NCBI RefSeq assembly: GCF_001426375.1
Contig: NZ_LMEO01000009.1
Coordinates: 50,746-114,745 of the forward strand
DNA from: Paenibacillus sp. Root444D2
GTDB taxonomy: Bacteria > Bacillota > Bacilli > Paenibacillales > NBRC-103111
DNA length: 64,000 bases
Direction of reading: 5' to 3'
Shown here: positions 49,825 to 57,554 of the stretch, piece by piece
Layout: every line of letters begins with the position of its first letter
Numbering within the stretch: position 1 is the first letter of the stretch
Translations under genes and position numbers: made by a program
Notes under the pieces: generated by a model
What the model saw: the letters and a program-made list of their open reading frames with translations, nothing else
What the model was told of the DNA's origin: nothing
Database searches by the model: none

Positions 49825-51270
49825 ATGAAAAATGAAAGTTTAATGCGCAGGTCAATAGAAACATCTGCATTAAATGATCACGGGTTGTCAGCTTCTACTC
49901 AAGTGCAAATGAGTCCAAATTATATACATAGCTTACAAAAGACGATAGGGAATCGGGCTGTTGCCCAAATGGTACGGGCTGGCCAACTAGCCAATCCGAC
50001 ACAAACGGTTCAGAGAAAGACAAATCATACAGGGCTTCCGGATGATTTGAAATCAGGTGTGGAGAGACTTTCGGGGATTTCCTTGGACGATGTGAAAGTC
50101 CACTATAATTCTCCCAAGCCTGCCCAATTGCAAGCCCATGCTTATGCGGAGGGGACGAATATTCATGTTGCACCCGGACAAGACCAGCATCTCCCTCATG
50201 AAACGTGGCATGTTGTACAGCAAAAGCAAGGCAAGGTGAAACCTAGGATGCAAATGGGAGACGTTGCGATCAACGATGATGCAGGGTTGGAGCAAGAAGC
50301 TGATATCATGGGTGCCAAGGCCTTACAGCATGTGCAAGGGGGAGCTGAGCCTTCACGTCCAGACATTCAAAGAAGTTTGCTGAGCGATGCCGGCGTCGTG
50401 CAAAGAATGCTTGTTTCCAGTGAAAAAAAACGTAACGGTGACGAGGATGAAAAGCATGTGGAAGCCTCCGATCTCGGAGACGCCAATGTCATATTTATGG
50501 AGTATGCACAATTCCTGAAAAAAGACACCTCTGCTTATGTAAAAGGAGAGGTGAAAAAAGGGATTGCAGGACTGAAAAAAGTGTTAAATGAAGCGGAAGT
50601 TGACGCCGGTGAGTTAAAAGAAAGCTTCATTGCCGGACTGATTCAGAATGAGTTATGGAAAAAAGCAAAAGCTAGCGATTTTGAATCGCTGCGGACACAG
50701 ATTTCCACGCTTTATCCTGATTACGATGGTGTTGACGCGTATACAGATCAGGAAACGATTGATTACTGTAAGGATGATCCCGAGCCATTGCAGGCCTGGT
50801 TAGAGGAAATAATAACATTAACTGGGAACAAGGTGTCTGATTTCGTTACCGGCGCTGCTGCCTTCACGGCAGAATGGAAAAATTACTTGGCCTACGTTCT
50901 GTATGATAAGGCTAAGGTTAAATTTTACGATATGACGGAAGAATTTGTTCCGTTTGTTCAGCCGTTTATTCAACTCATCGAGGATATCAACGAAAACCGG
51001 GTTGACAGTTTGGATTATGTGAGAAAGTATGGGAATAACCCAGCTAATTACGGGGCTGAATTTGAGGTTGCTGGTCCTGCTGATATGGTCGCGAAGTATG
51101 ACAATAAAGCAGTTGTCCATACGCATTATGGCGCTAACAATACGCAGCCAAATTATGGGCATACGAAACCGTATGATAAAAGATATGAAGCGGGTTACGG
51201 ATATACAGTCGTAAATCTTCCCGAACTCCTTGGGATGGACGACACCCAAAAAACGTACAATGCGTTATAG
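49825..51270 (+). CDS. DUF4157 (eCIS-core-type) protein with unknown C-terminal domain
   Basis: A 481-residue protein with no signal peptide. Residues about 70-165 are a DUF4157 domain: L-P-D-D-L-K-S-G-V-E-R-L-S-G, V-K-V-H-Y-N-S, A-Y-A-E-G-T-N-I-H-V-A-P-G, and a zinc-peptidase-like H-E-T-W-H-V-V-Q-Q-K-Q-G whose first His is residue 125. V-Q-R or I-Q-R motifs occur three times (T-V-Q-R-K, D-I-Q-R-S, V-V-Q-R-M), as is usual around this domain. The C-terminal 280 residues are not recognised; they end in an Asn/Tyr-rich stretch (H-T-H-Y-G-A-N-N). DUF4157 proteins are often cargo of extracellular contractile injection systems or polymorphic toxins. None of the structural genes of such a system is in the window. 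Confidence 0.82.
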   Translation: MKNESLMRRSIETSALNDHGLSASTQVQMSPNYIHSLQKTIGNRAVAQMVRAGQLANPTQTVQRKTNHTGLPDDLKSGVERLSGISLDDVKVHYNSPKPAQLQAHAYAEGTNIHVAPGQDQHLPHETWHVVQQKQGKVKPRMQMGDVAINDDAGLEQEADIMGAKALQHVQGGAEPSRPDIQRSLLSDAGVVQRMLVSSEKKRNGDEDEKHVEASDLGDANVIFMEYAQFLKKDTSAYVKGEVKKGIAGLKKVLNEAEVDAGELKESFIAGLIQNELWKKAKASDFESLRTQISTLYPDYDGVDAYTDQETIDYCKDDPEPLQAWLEEIITLTGNKVSDFVTGAAAFTAEWKNYLAYVLYDKAKVKFYDMTEEFVPFVQPFIQLIEDINENRVDSLDYVRKYGNNPANYGAEFEVAGPADMVAKYDNKAVVHTHYGANNTQPNYGHTKPYDKRYEAGYGYTVVNLPELLGMDDTQKTYNAL

Positions 51271-51280
51271 ATGATTGATT

Positions 51281-51310
51281 CCGCCACTATGTGTCTGGCG
51301 GTTTTTTTAT
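51281..51310 (+). terminator. Terminator of the DUF4157 gene
   Basis: CCGCCA and TGGCGG pair around CTATGTGTC, followed by TTTTTTTATTTT. The DUF4157 gene is therefore monocistronic on its downstream side. Confidence 0.85.
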
Positions 51311-51325
51311 TTTAATCATGTTGGA

Positions 51326-52332
51326 CTATGCTTTTGCTAGTTTATCTCTGTCAGCAGCTTGCGGCGGTTGTTCCAACCAACCATTCTCAATCAAGATATC
51401 TGATCCATCTTTTGCAAAATTCAAAATTTCTGCCGTTAGTCGAACGTAAATTTCTCCTAAATCAGTCCTAGGACTTTGACCAAGACTTCTGCCATAATGT
51501 GCAATTCCAGCCGAGCTTAACGCGGTTGTATGGAACATCATTAGTTTTTCTGAAAATGGCGCATCGGTTGATTCTGTTGGTAGTGTATCCCACGCACTTG
51601 CAGATGGAAGATATTCTTTACTTAGTAATGTTCCGAAGATTTCAACGTGTTTATCTGCAATGTTCCTGCCCCTAATGAAATAATCGCGGACCTTTTTGTC
51701 CTTAGCAACTTGACTATATCCAATCAGCAAAGACCGACCCAATTGATTTTGAATGAGGTTAAAATAGATATGATTTATTTCAATAGCATTTAACGTCTAC
51801 CATGTCCAAACAAACCTGCAAGATAACTTTGATTTTGGACATACTCAACTTTTTTCGGAATTGGAATAAAGGGAGCTCTTATGAAAGTTCCTTTTTGTAA
51901 CATGATTTCTGTTGCTTTATTTAGCAATCGAGCCGATTCATTTAGACATTCGGTAAAGTATTCACACATATCCAAACGAGCGGCATTGGCCAAAGCCAGC
52001 GTATAAAATTCAAGCCCAACTTTGCCAATATTCTGTATGTAAAAAAGATAAAAATCATCTAGAAACAAGCGTGGAGTTTCCAAATTAACATCTAATTTTT
52101 CCGAAAATCCGTCTGGAACAGGGTATTGTTCCTCAATGAAAAAAGATTTTAATTTCTGTACGTGTGCTCGTGATAATTGCATGGCAAATTCAAGGACGGA
52201 ACGAATTTCTGTATCTTCCACATGTGACAAGTAAACCTCTAGTGTACAAACTGCTAATGTATCATTTATATATGCAGACCAAATGTTTGCGATTTCTGCA
52301 GATGTTAATAAAATCTTATGCTCTGTTTGCAT
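51326..52332 (-). pseudogene. Frameshifted DUF3231 gene
   Basis: Two adjacent minus-strand frames together make one DUF3231 protein. The 5' part (52332-51790, 180 codons) ends ...F-G-H-G-R-R then stops; the missing continuation N-A-I-E-I-N-H-I-Y-F-N-L-I-Q-N-Q-L-G-R-S begins immediately in another frame and runs to 51326 (L-L-I-G-Y-S-Q-V-A-K...). DUF3231 proteins normally read ...R-R-P-L followed by this block, so the break is best explained by loss of about four bases near 51790. The family (about 330 residues, four-helix bundles in tandem) is common in spore formers; its function is unknown. A sequencing error remains possible. Confidence 0.85.
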
Positions 52333-52454
52333 CTTATCACCTTTCCAATGGTGTTATTATTTATTTATAATATTTCCTCCATTGGCATTAATATTCAATA
52401 TCTGATGTTTAGTGAGTTGTCATCGGACAGGGCAAGTGATGTCTCCATCTGTCA

Positions 52455-52483
52455 TAAAAAAGCCACTCCATAAAGGAGTGGTT
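52455..52483 (-). terminator. Minus-strand terminator left of the tandem array
   Basis: AGCCACTCC (52461-52469) and GGAGTGGTT (52475-52483) pair around ATAAA; on the minus strand the hairpin is followed by TTTTTT. It would end a transcript running leftward through the 114-bp array, possibly from the VOC gene at 53704-54129. Confidence 0.75.
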
Positions 52484-52557
52484 TGGTTATAAGATAAGTA
52501 TTTATATGGTTTGGGTGACGTATAGGCAACCCTTTAATACAGGTGAGATAAGGCCTG

Positions 52558-53566
52558 ATATCCGCGCTGCGTGCAACTTGTAACGATGTTTTACATCGTT
52601 ACAGATATCTCAGCCGTGGCTGTCTCGCGCTGTAACGATGATATTCAGCGTTGCAGGTGAAAACAGTGCTGTCTCCCGCGCTGCGTGTGGCTTGTAACGA
52701 TGTTTTACATCGTTGCAGATGTCTGAGCGGTGGCTGTCTCGCGCTGTAACGATGATTTTCAGCGTTGCAGATGAAAACAGTGCTGTCTCCCGCGCTGCGT
52801 GCAACTTGTAACGATGTTTTACATCGTTACAGATGTCTCAGCCGAGGCTGTCTCGCGTTGTAACGATTATTTTCAACGTTGCAGATGAAAACAGTGCTGT
52901 CTCCCGCGCTGCGAGGTACTTGTAACGATGTTTTACATCGTTACAGATGTCTCAGCCGGTTGTCTCGCGCTGTAACGATGATTTTCATCGTTGCAGATGA
53001 AAACAGTGCTGTCTCCCGCGCTGCGAGGTACTTGTAACGATGTTTTACATCGTTGAAGATGTCTCAGCGGTGGCTGTCTCGCGCTGTAACGATGATTTTC
53101 AGCGTTGCAGATGAAAACAGTGCTGTCTCCCGTGCTGTGTGCAGCTTGTAACGATGTTTTACATCGTTGCAGATGTCTCAGCCGTAGCTGTCTCGCGCTG
53201 TAACGATGATTTTCAGCGTTGCAGATGAAAACAGCGCTTGCTCCGCGCTGCGTGCAACTTGCAACGATGTTTTACATCGTTGCAGATGTCTGAGCCGTGG
53301 CTGTCTCGCGCTGTAACGATGTTTTTCAGCGTTGCAGATGAAAACAGTGCTGTCTCCCGCGCTGCGTGCAACTTGTAACGATGTTTTACACGTTACAGAT
53401 GTCTCAACCGTAGCTGTCTCGCGATGTAACGATGATTTTCAGCGTTGCAGATGAAAACAGTGCTGTCTCCCGTGCTGCGTGCAACTTGCAACGATGTTTT
53501 ACATCGTTGCAGATGTCTCAGCCGTGGCTGTCTCGCGCTGTAACGATGAATTACATCGTTACAGAT
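52558..53566. repeat. Tandem array of nine ~114-bp units, each with two hairpin palindromes
   Basis: Units start (by palindrome 1) at 52579, 52693, 52807, 52921, 53033, 53147, 53260, 53374 and 53487, a period of 112-114 bp. Palindrome 1 has 11-base arms TGTAACGATGT and ACATCGTTACA around TTT. Palindrome 2, 52 bp further on, has arms TGTAACG and CGTTGCA with a variable centre; the next unit follows 62 bp later. Unit sequence is strongly conserved (T-G-T-C-T-C-G-C-G-C, C-A-G-A-T-G-A-A-A-A-C-A-G-T-G). The array fills the 1.37-kb gap between the DUF3231 gene and the VOC gene; the frames read inside it are repeats of this DNA, not genes. Between 52333 and 52454 I see nothing further. Confidence 0.93.
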
Positions 53567-53703
53567 GTCCAAGTAGCTGGGAGGGGCTGTTAAACGAAAG
53601 ACCTGGCTAATGGTCAGGGTTTTCTTATTTTTATATTGAGGTATTAGTCCTTCGCCCCCCCAAAAAAAGTGCTGTTATTTCGATCTCACCATAAATAGAT
53701 AGG

Positions 53704-54129
53704 TTAGCGTTGACGCGCAGTGAAGATCTGAAAGACTACACCGAACTTGTCTATGACCATACCGTAAGCTGGACTGAAATGAGTTTCTTGCAGTTCCAAA
53801 CTCACTTGGCCGTCTTGTCGTAACGCTTCATATAGTTGCTCAGCCTGCTCCTTTTCAGAAGTTGTTATACAGATAGTAACTTGATTACCAATGGGATGGG
53901 GTTGACCCGGAAAAATATCGGAAACCATCAGTTCTGTTTGGCCGACTTTTAGCACCGAGTGAGCTATCCGATCTCTTGCATTTTCTGGAAATGATAATTC
54001 GTCGGAATCCGGACTCTCTCCAAAGGTTTGGATAAAGACAACTTTAGCGTCCAATGATTGTACATAAAAATCGATAGCTTCTTTGGCATTTCCGTCCAAC
54101 ATAATAAAAGGTGTTAATTGTAAAATCAT
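53704..54129 (-). CDS. VOC/PhnB-type (glyoxalase-fold) protein
   Basis: A 141-residue protein beginning MILQLTPFIMLDGNAKEAI, with K-F-G-V-V-F-Q-I near the C-terminus: the PhnB-like layout also seen at 5454-5864. ATG at 54129 lies 9 bases after GGGAGC; an in-frame start at 54180 would overlap the divergent regulator's promoter and lacks a site. It is divergently transcribed from a WYL-domain regulator with a palindromic operator between them, so the regulator probably controls it. Substrate unknown. Confidence 0.85.
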   Translation of the reverse strand: MILQLTPFIMLDGNAKEAIDFYVQSLDAKVVFIQTFGESPDSDELSFPENARDRIAHSVLKVGQTELMVSDIFPGQPHPIGNQVTICITTSEKEQAEQLYEALRQDGQVSLELQETHFSPAYGMVIDKFGVVFQIFTARQR

Positions 54130-54196
54130 GATTACACAGCTCCCTTGGTTCAAATTTTTTATTCTTTCGCTCAATGCCAATTATAATTTATAATAG

Positions 54197-54211
54197 TGAC
54201 AGTACTTGTCA
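54197..54211. promoter_or_regulatory. Palindromic operator between VOC and WYL-regulator genes
   Basis: TGACAGTACTTGTCA is an inverted repeat (arms TGACA and TGTCA) placed midway between the divergent start codons at 54129 and 54237. TATAAT-like boxes stand beside it at 54183-54195 on either strand. It is a good candidate for binding by the adjacent regulator. Confidence 0.65.
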
Positions 54212-54236
54212 TAAATATAAAAAATGGAGAATTGCT

Positions 54237-55178
54237 ATGCCCAAATCAAAACGACTCCTGGCATTGATGATGACTGTTAACCGAAAACGGAAGTTTACTG
54301 TCAAGGAACTTGCCCAAGAATTTGAGGTGTCATCGAGAACGATTTTAAGAGATTTACAGGAATTAAGTGAGTTAGGAGTTCCTTTATACTCGGAAGTGGG
54401 ACCTCATGGCGGTTATCAGGTGTTGAATGAAAGAATCCTGCCACCCATTGCCTTTACTGAGGAAGAGGCCATAGCCATATTTTTTGCTTGTCATGCCCTG
54501 CGGCACTATGCCAATCTCCCTTTTAAAACGGAAGCTTCTTCGGCATTGAGCAAGTTTTATAACTACATGTCTGGAGACGTCCGGGATCGTATTGATCAAA
54601 TGAAAAACCGGGTTGACTTTATAACGCCGTCAAGACATTCGGAATCCCCCTTTTTATCCATCTTACTGGATGGGGCTATCGATCAAAAAGTCCTTCTCAT
54701 CGATTATGAATCGCGAGAAGGAATATCTAGTAGGGAAATCCAGCCGATTGGTATCTATGCAAGCAATGGCTTATGGTACTGTCCAGCTTATTGCTTTATT
54801 CGCGGCGATATTCGTGTATTCCGATGTGACAGAATTCATTCGGCGGTTTCTTCTGCTTCGAAACCGATGGATCTTCGTCATGTTCATCTTGGAAATAGAG
54901 AATCACTTAGCAAAGAGGAAGAGGAAGAAGTTATTTTATTTGTGGAATTAAGCAAAGAAGGTGTCCAGAAGTGCGAGAATGAATTATGGACGGTATCTAA
55001 ATTACATATCCGTAACGATGGCACAGGTTGTCTAGACGGTAACATTGCAAAAAGTGACATCCCGTTTTTCGCAAAGTTTATTCTTGGTTTGGGTAGTGAG
55101 GCGACCGTAAAAAGTCCATCGGAATTGGTGGATGGGATGAAAGAGATGATGGCCGAAATCATGGCAAAATACAAGTAA
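54237..55178 (+). CDS. YafY-type transcription regulator (DeoR-like HTH plus WYL domain)
   Basis: A 313-residue regulator beginning MPKSKRLLALMMTVNRKRKF. The N-terminal HTH_11/DeoR-type helix-turn-helix (residues 1-60) has F-T-V-K-E-L-A-Q-E-F-E-V-S-S-R-T-I-L-R-D-L. The WYL domain lies at about 140-225 (Y-E-S-R-E-G...R-E-I-Q-P-I-G-I-Y-A-S-N-G-L-W-Y-C-P-A-Y-C). WYL domains sense small or nucleic-acid ligands. GGAGA is 6 bases upstream of ATG 54237. It probably regulates the divergent VOC gene and possibly itself through the TGACA-N5-TGTCA site. Confidence 0.88.
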   Translation: MPKSKRLLALMMTVNRKRKFTVKELAQEFEVSSRTILRDLQELSELGVPLYSEVGPHGGYQVLNERILPPIAFTEEEAIAIFFACHALRHYANLPFKTEASSALSKFYNYMSGDVRDRIDQMKNRVDFITPSRHSESPFLSILLDGAIDQKVLLIDYESREGISSREIQPIGIYASNGLWYCPAYCFIRGDIRVFRCDRIHSAVSSASKPMDLRHVHLGNRESLSKEEEEEVILFVELSKEGVQKCENELWTVSKLHIRNDGTGCLDGNIAKSDIPFFAKFILGLGSEATVKSPSELVDGMKEMMAEIMAKYK

Positions 55179-55268
55179 GAAAAGATGACTAGTAACAAGG
55201 TTGCCGTACAGTTCGACAAAGCTAGTTACATTCGATATAATGAGAACTGCCAAAAGGAGGGAACTAAC

Positions 55269-55601
55269 ATGAACGAAACATTGCCACCAAAAACGTGTTC
55301 GATCGACCGACTCGTTACGAAAGAAGCTGAAGTTAGCAAGGTACTTGCTGGTGAGAAAACAGCTTGCAGACGTAATGGACGCTATGCAGATATCGGTGAA
55401 ACGATGGAATTGCAAGGCATTGCTTTTACAGTAACTAACGTTTATCAACAAGCTTTGGGTGAATTGACTGTGGAACATGCAAAAGCAGAAGGTCATACAT
55501 CCGTTGATGAGTACCGTGATAGTATTTTAGCTATGCATCCAGGTATGCCATGGCTGCCGCAAATGAAAGTATGGGTACACGAATTTCAAAAGGCTGAATA
55601 A
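55269..55601 (+). CDS. ASCH-like domain protein
   Basis: A 110-residue protein. The segment K-V-L-A-G-E-K-T-A-C-R-R-N-G-R-Y-A-D-I-G and F-T-V-T-N-V-Y-Q-Q, then E-E-Y/A-E-G-type residues with H-P-G-M-P-W-L, resemble the ASCH/PUA-like RNA-binding fold. The match is motif-level only. AAAGGAGGG lies 6 bases before the ATG at 55269; an earlier in-frame ATG at 55185 has none. It follows the WYL regulator by 90 bases and ends at a strong terminator. Confidence 0.6.
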   Translation: MNETLPPKTCSIDRLVTKEAEVSKVLAGEKTACRRNGRYADIGETMELQGIAFTVTNVYQQALGELTVEHAKAEGHTSVDEYRDSILAMHPGMPWLPQMKVWVHEFQKAE

Positions 55602-55611
55602 GTAAGAACAA

Positions 55612-55646
55612 AAAACAGTGTGGATCCATGGATCTGCACTGTTTTG
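55612..55646. terminator. Terminator after the ASCH-like gene
   Basis: AAAACAGTG and CACTGTTTT pair, with an inner GATCCATGGATC palindrome; T-runs on both sides. The structured repeat copy 2 begins directly after it. Confidence 0.85.
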
Positions 55647-55649
55647 TTG

Positions 55650-55801
55650 ACCACATAAGAAAGTATAAGTTTTCGGTTTCCGAAAACCGCTTTCTTATTG
55701 GCGATAAAACCTAATATAGGGATCTTTGGTCGTAGACCAAAGTCTCTCCTCGTTAAACGCGGTCGCTCATCTTTGAATGGCCTCGATAGAGGTTTTCTCA
55801 A
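55650..55801 (+). repeat. Structured dispersed repeat, copy 2
   Basis: Matches the element at 33678-33792 over both ends. The 5' hairpin is ATAAGAAAG/CTTTCTTAT with an inner GTTTTCGG/CCGAAAAC stem, stronger than in copy 1. An extra 37 bases carry CTTTGGTC (55724-55731), GTA and GACCAAAG (55735-55742). The 3' end has the small C-C-T-C...G-A-G-G hairpin and TTTTCT. It abuts the start of the membrane protein gene at 55818. Confidence 0.85.
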
Positions 55802-55817
55802 TTCTCAGATAGAACGG

Positions 55818-56264
55818 ATGATGGTGTTGTCTTGGTACGTACTGCTTTTATATATCCATATATTTAGTGTTGTTTTAAGTATTGGCCCTTATTTTATCCT
55901 GTTTCCACTATTGGCTAGAATTCGAAATGCGCCATTCGAGCAATTGCCAGACTACCTAGAGCCATTTCGCATTACGGTTCGGCTTACTAAGCATGCCGGC
56001 CATGTGCTAGTTGCGACAGGGATTTTACTCACATGGTTAACGGCGTGGACGTGGAAGACATCATGGATTATAGTTACGGTCCTCATTATGGTTGCTTCGC
56101 TGTACTTTATCGCCCGTGCATTCTCGCCACTGCTTCGTAAGCTAAAGGCACCCCACGATAGTCGAGATTTCTTAGTGAACAAGCTGCGCAAGGCGTTATT
56201 CTGGTATGTCATCATTACGCTGTCTATGATGTGGTTTATGGTAGCCAAACCGACTCTTTGGTAG
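55818..56264 (+). CDS. Four-helix membrane protein of unknown function
   Basis: A 148-residue protein from ATG 55818 with four hydrophobic segments (about residues 3-23, 55-75, 78-98 and 125-145). Conserved-looking features are H-I-F-S-V-V-L-S-I-G-P-Y-F and T-K-H-A-G-H-V-L-V. It is reminiscent of the DUF2269 or CopD-like membrane families, but I cannot name it with confidence. The frame stays open upstream through the structured repeat to 55698, which is not expected to be translated. The ribosome binding site is weak. Confidence 0.65.
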   Translation: MMVLSWYVLLLYIHIFSVVLSIGPYFILFPLLARIRNAPFEQLPDYLEPFRITVRLTKHAGHVLVATGILLTWLTAWTWKTSWIIVTVLIMVASLYFIARAFSPLLRKLKAPHDSRDFLVNKLRKALFWYVIITLSMMWFMVAKPTLW

Positions 56265-56269
56265 ATAGG

Positions 56270-56968
56270 TTAATCTGCTAGCTTTCGAGCGTACATCACA
56301 ACGAAATTGTAATATTTATAGACACAGTCAACGTCGATGAAGCCGCAAGCTCGAAGCCAATTCAGCTGTTGATCGAGGGGAGCCATTTTATCCAGCTTTG
56401 TCCTTTCGTAGGCAGCTTGCACAGCTTCAGGAGTTAGATCAGTGGCTTCAACTTTGGCCTCCCAATCAGAACGGTACAATTGATCAAGGAAAGTGCTGCT
56501 GCCTTGGACTTGATCTGCGTTAATGAAGACCCCTCCTGGTTTAAGCAGCTTAAAAATCCTCTCATACAGGGCATGCTTATCCTGATCCTCGAGATGGTGA
56601 ATGGAGAGCGAAGAGATTACGCAATCAAATGGTTCAGAAGTCTCGAATGTACTATAATCCTCAGCAATGTAGGTCATATTGGCTTGGGTTTCTCCAAATC
56701 GCCGTATAGCGATGTCGAGCATGCTTTGTGAGAGATCAATTAACGTTATTTTGGCATTCGGATATTTGTTTAGTACGTAAGAGGAAAAGAGACCTGTACC
56801 AGCTCCTAGGTCGAGAATATGTGGAGATGCATGATCGACCTGCACAAGTGAAGTTGCTGTGTGGTAAAAATCATCAAAACAAGGAATAAGTTTTCTTCGC
56901 TGGCTATCATACTTCTCAGCAATTTCGTTGAATTTTGTTGTGATTTGTTGGTTTGCTTGCTCGCTCAT
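56270..56968 (-). CDS. Class I SAM-dependent methyltransferase
   Basis: A 232-residue methyltransferase. Motif I is I-L-D-L-G-A-G-T-G-L-F-S (about residues 49-60), with D-L-S-Q-S-M-L next, then D-C-V-I-S-S-L-S-I-H-H-L and L-L-K-P-G-G-V-F. The N-terminus F-N-E-I-A-E-K-Y-D is the usual opening of small-molecule methyltransferases of the UbiE-like group. Cytoplasmic; substrate unknown. It converges on the four-helix membrane protein gene, 5 bases apart, with no terminator between them. Confidence 0.87.
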   Translation of the reverse strand: MSEQANQQITTKFNEIAEKYDSQRRKLIPCFDDFYHTATSLVQVDHASPHILDLGAGTGLFSSYVLNKYPNAKITLIDLSQSMLDIAIRRFGETQANMTYIAEDYSTFETSEPFDCVISSLSIHHLEDQDKHALYERIFKLLKPGGVFINADQVQGSSTFLDQLYRSDWEAKVEATDLTPEAVQAAYERTKLDKMAPLDQQLNWLRACGFIDVDCVYKYYNFVVMYARKLAD

Positions 56969-57121
56969 AGTTTGATCACTCCGTTCGGTAGATTAGCTGT
57001 TTTTGCTTCCTGGTCTCATTTTAAAGGGAAAAGCAGGAAAAATCTAAGATATAAAACCGATCATCTTTATAGGTATAAACTATCAAGGTGGCATGAACTA
57101 TTGCGAAATAGTTCAAAAGGG

Positions 57122-57553
57122 TCAATGTTTTGTTCGACGCAACAGCTGATTAAGAACCTCGGAGAAGACTAGTCCGATCGCGATAGCACCAGATAACAGG
57201 AAGGCTTTGGCTGCTAGCTGTACGGCCAGATCATAGTGATTGAGGACGACATTACGCATGGCATCATAGGCTAATCCTCCTGGAACTAACGGGATGATAC
57301 CCGATACACTGAATACGATAACAGGTGTTTTATATATTTTCGCAAAAAATTGACTGATAACAGTTACGAAAAAAGAGGCAATCAACGTGGCCAGGATGGG
57401 GTCTAAAGGAATCATTTGAATGGAAACATATAACATCCACCCGCACATACCCACGAAGCCGCACTGCAAAAGTGTGCCCTTAGGAACATTGAATAGAATA
57501 GCGAATGCTGCAGTCGCAATGAAACTCGTTAAGAGCTGTTCAATCATCATCAT
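57122..57553 (-). CDS. ThrE-type exporter, small subunit (DUF3815 half)
   Basis: A 143-residue membrane protein with four hydrophobic segments and I-I-P-L-V-P-G-G-L-A-Y-D near residue 85, typical of the C-terminal half of threonine/serine exporters of the ThrE family. In many Bacillota this exporter is split into two genes; the larger half is directly upstream (57555-58328), one base away. The ATG at 57553, 6 bases after GGAG, starts M-M-M-I-E-Q. Likely exports small amino acids in a complex with the larger subunit. Confidence 0.85.
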   Translation of the reverse strand: MMMIEQLLTSFIATAAFAILFNVPKGTLLQCGFVGMCGWMLYVSIQMIPLDPILATLIASFFVTVISQFFAKIYKTPVIVFSVSGIIPLVPGGLAYDAMRNVVLNHYDLAVQLAAKAFLLSGAIAIGLVFSEVLNQLLRRTKH

Positions 57554-57554
57554 C

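Noticed and set aside
52610..52804. Coding frame within the tandem array
   Set aside because: It merely reads the repeated DNA and its product repeats the same phrase; no ribosome binding site.
52558..53566. CRISPR array
   Set aside because: Units are about 114 bp and conserved over their whole length; there are no unique spacers and no cas genes nearby.
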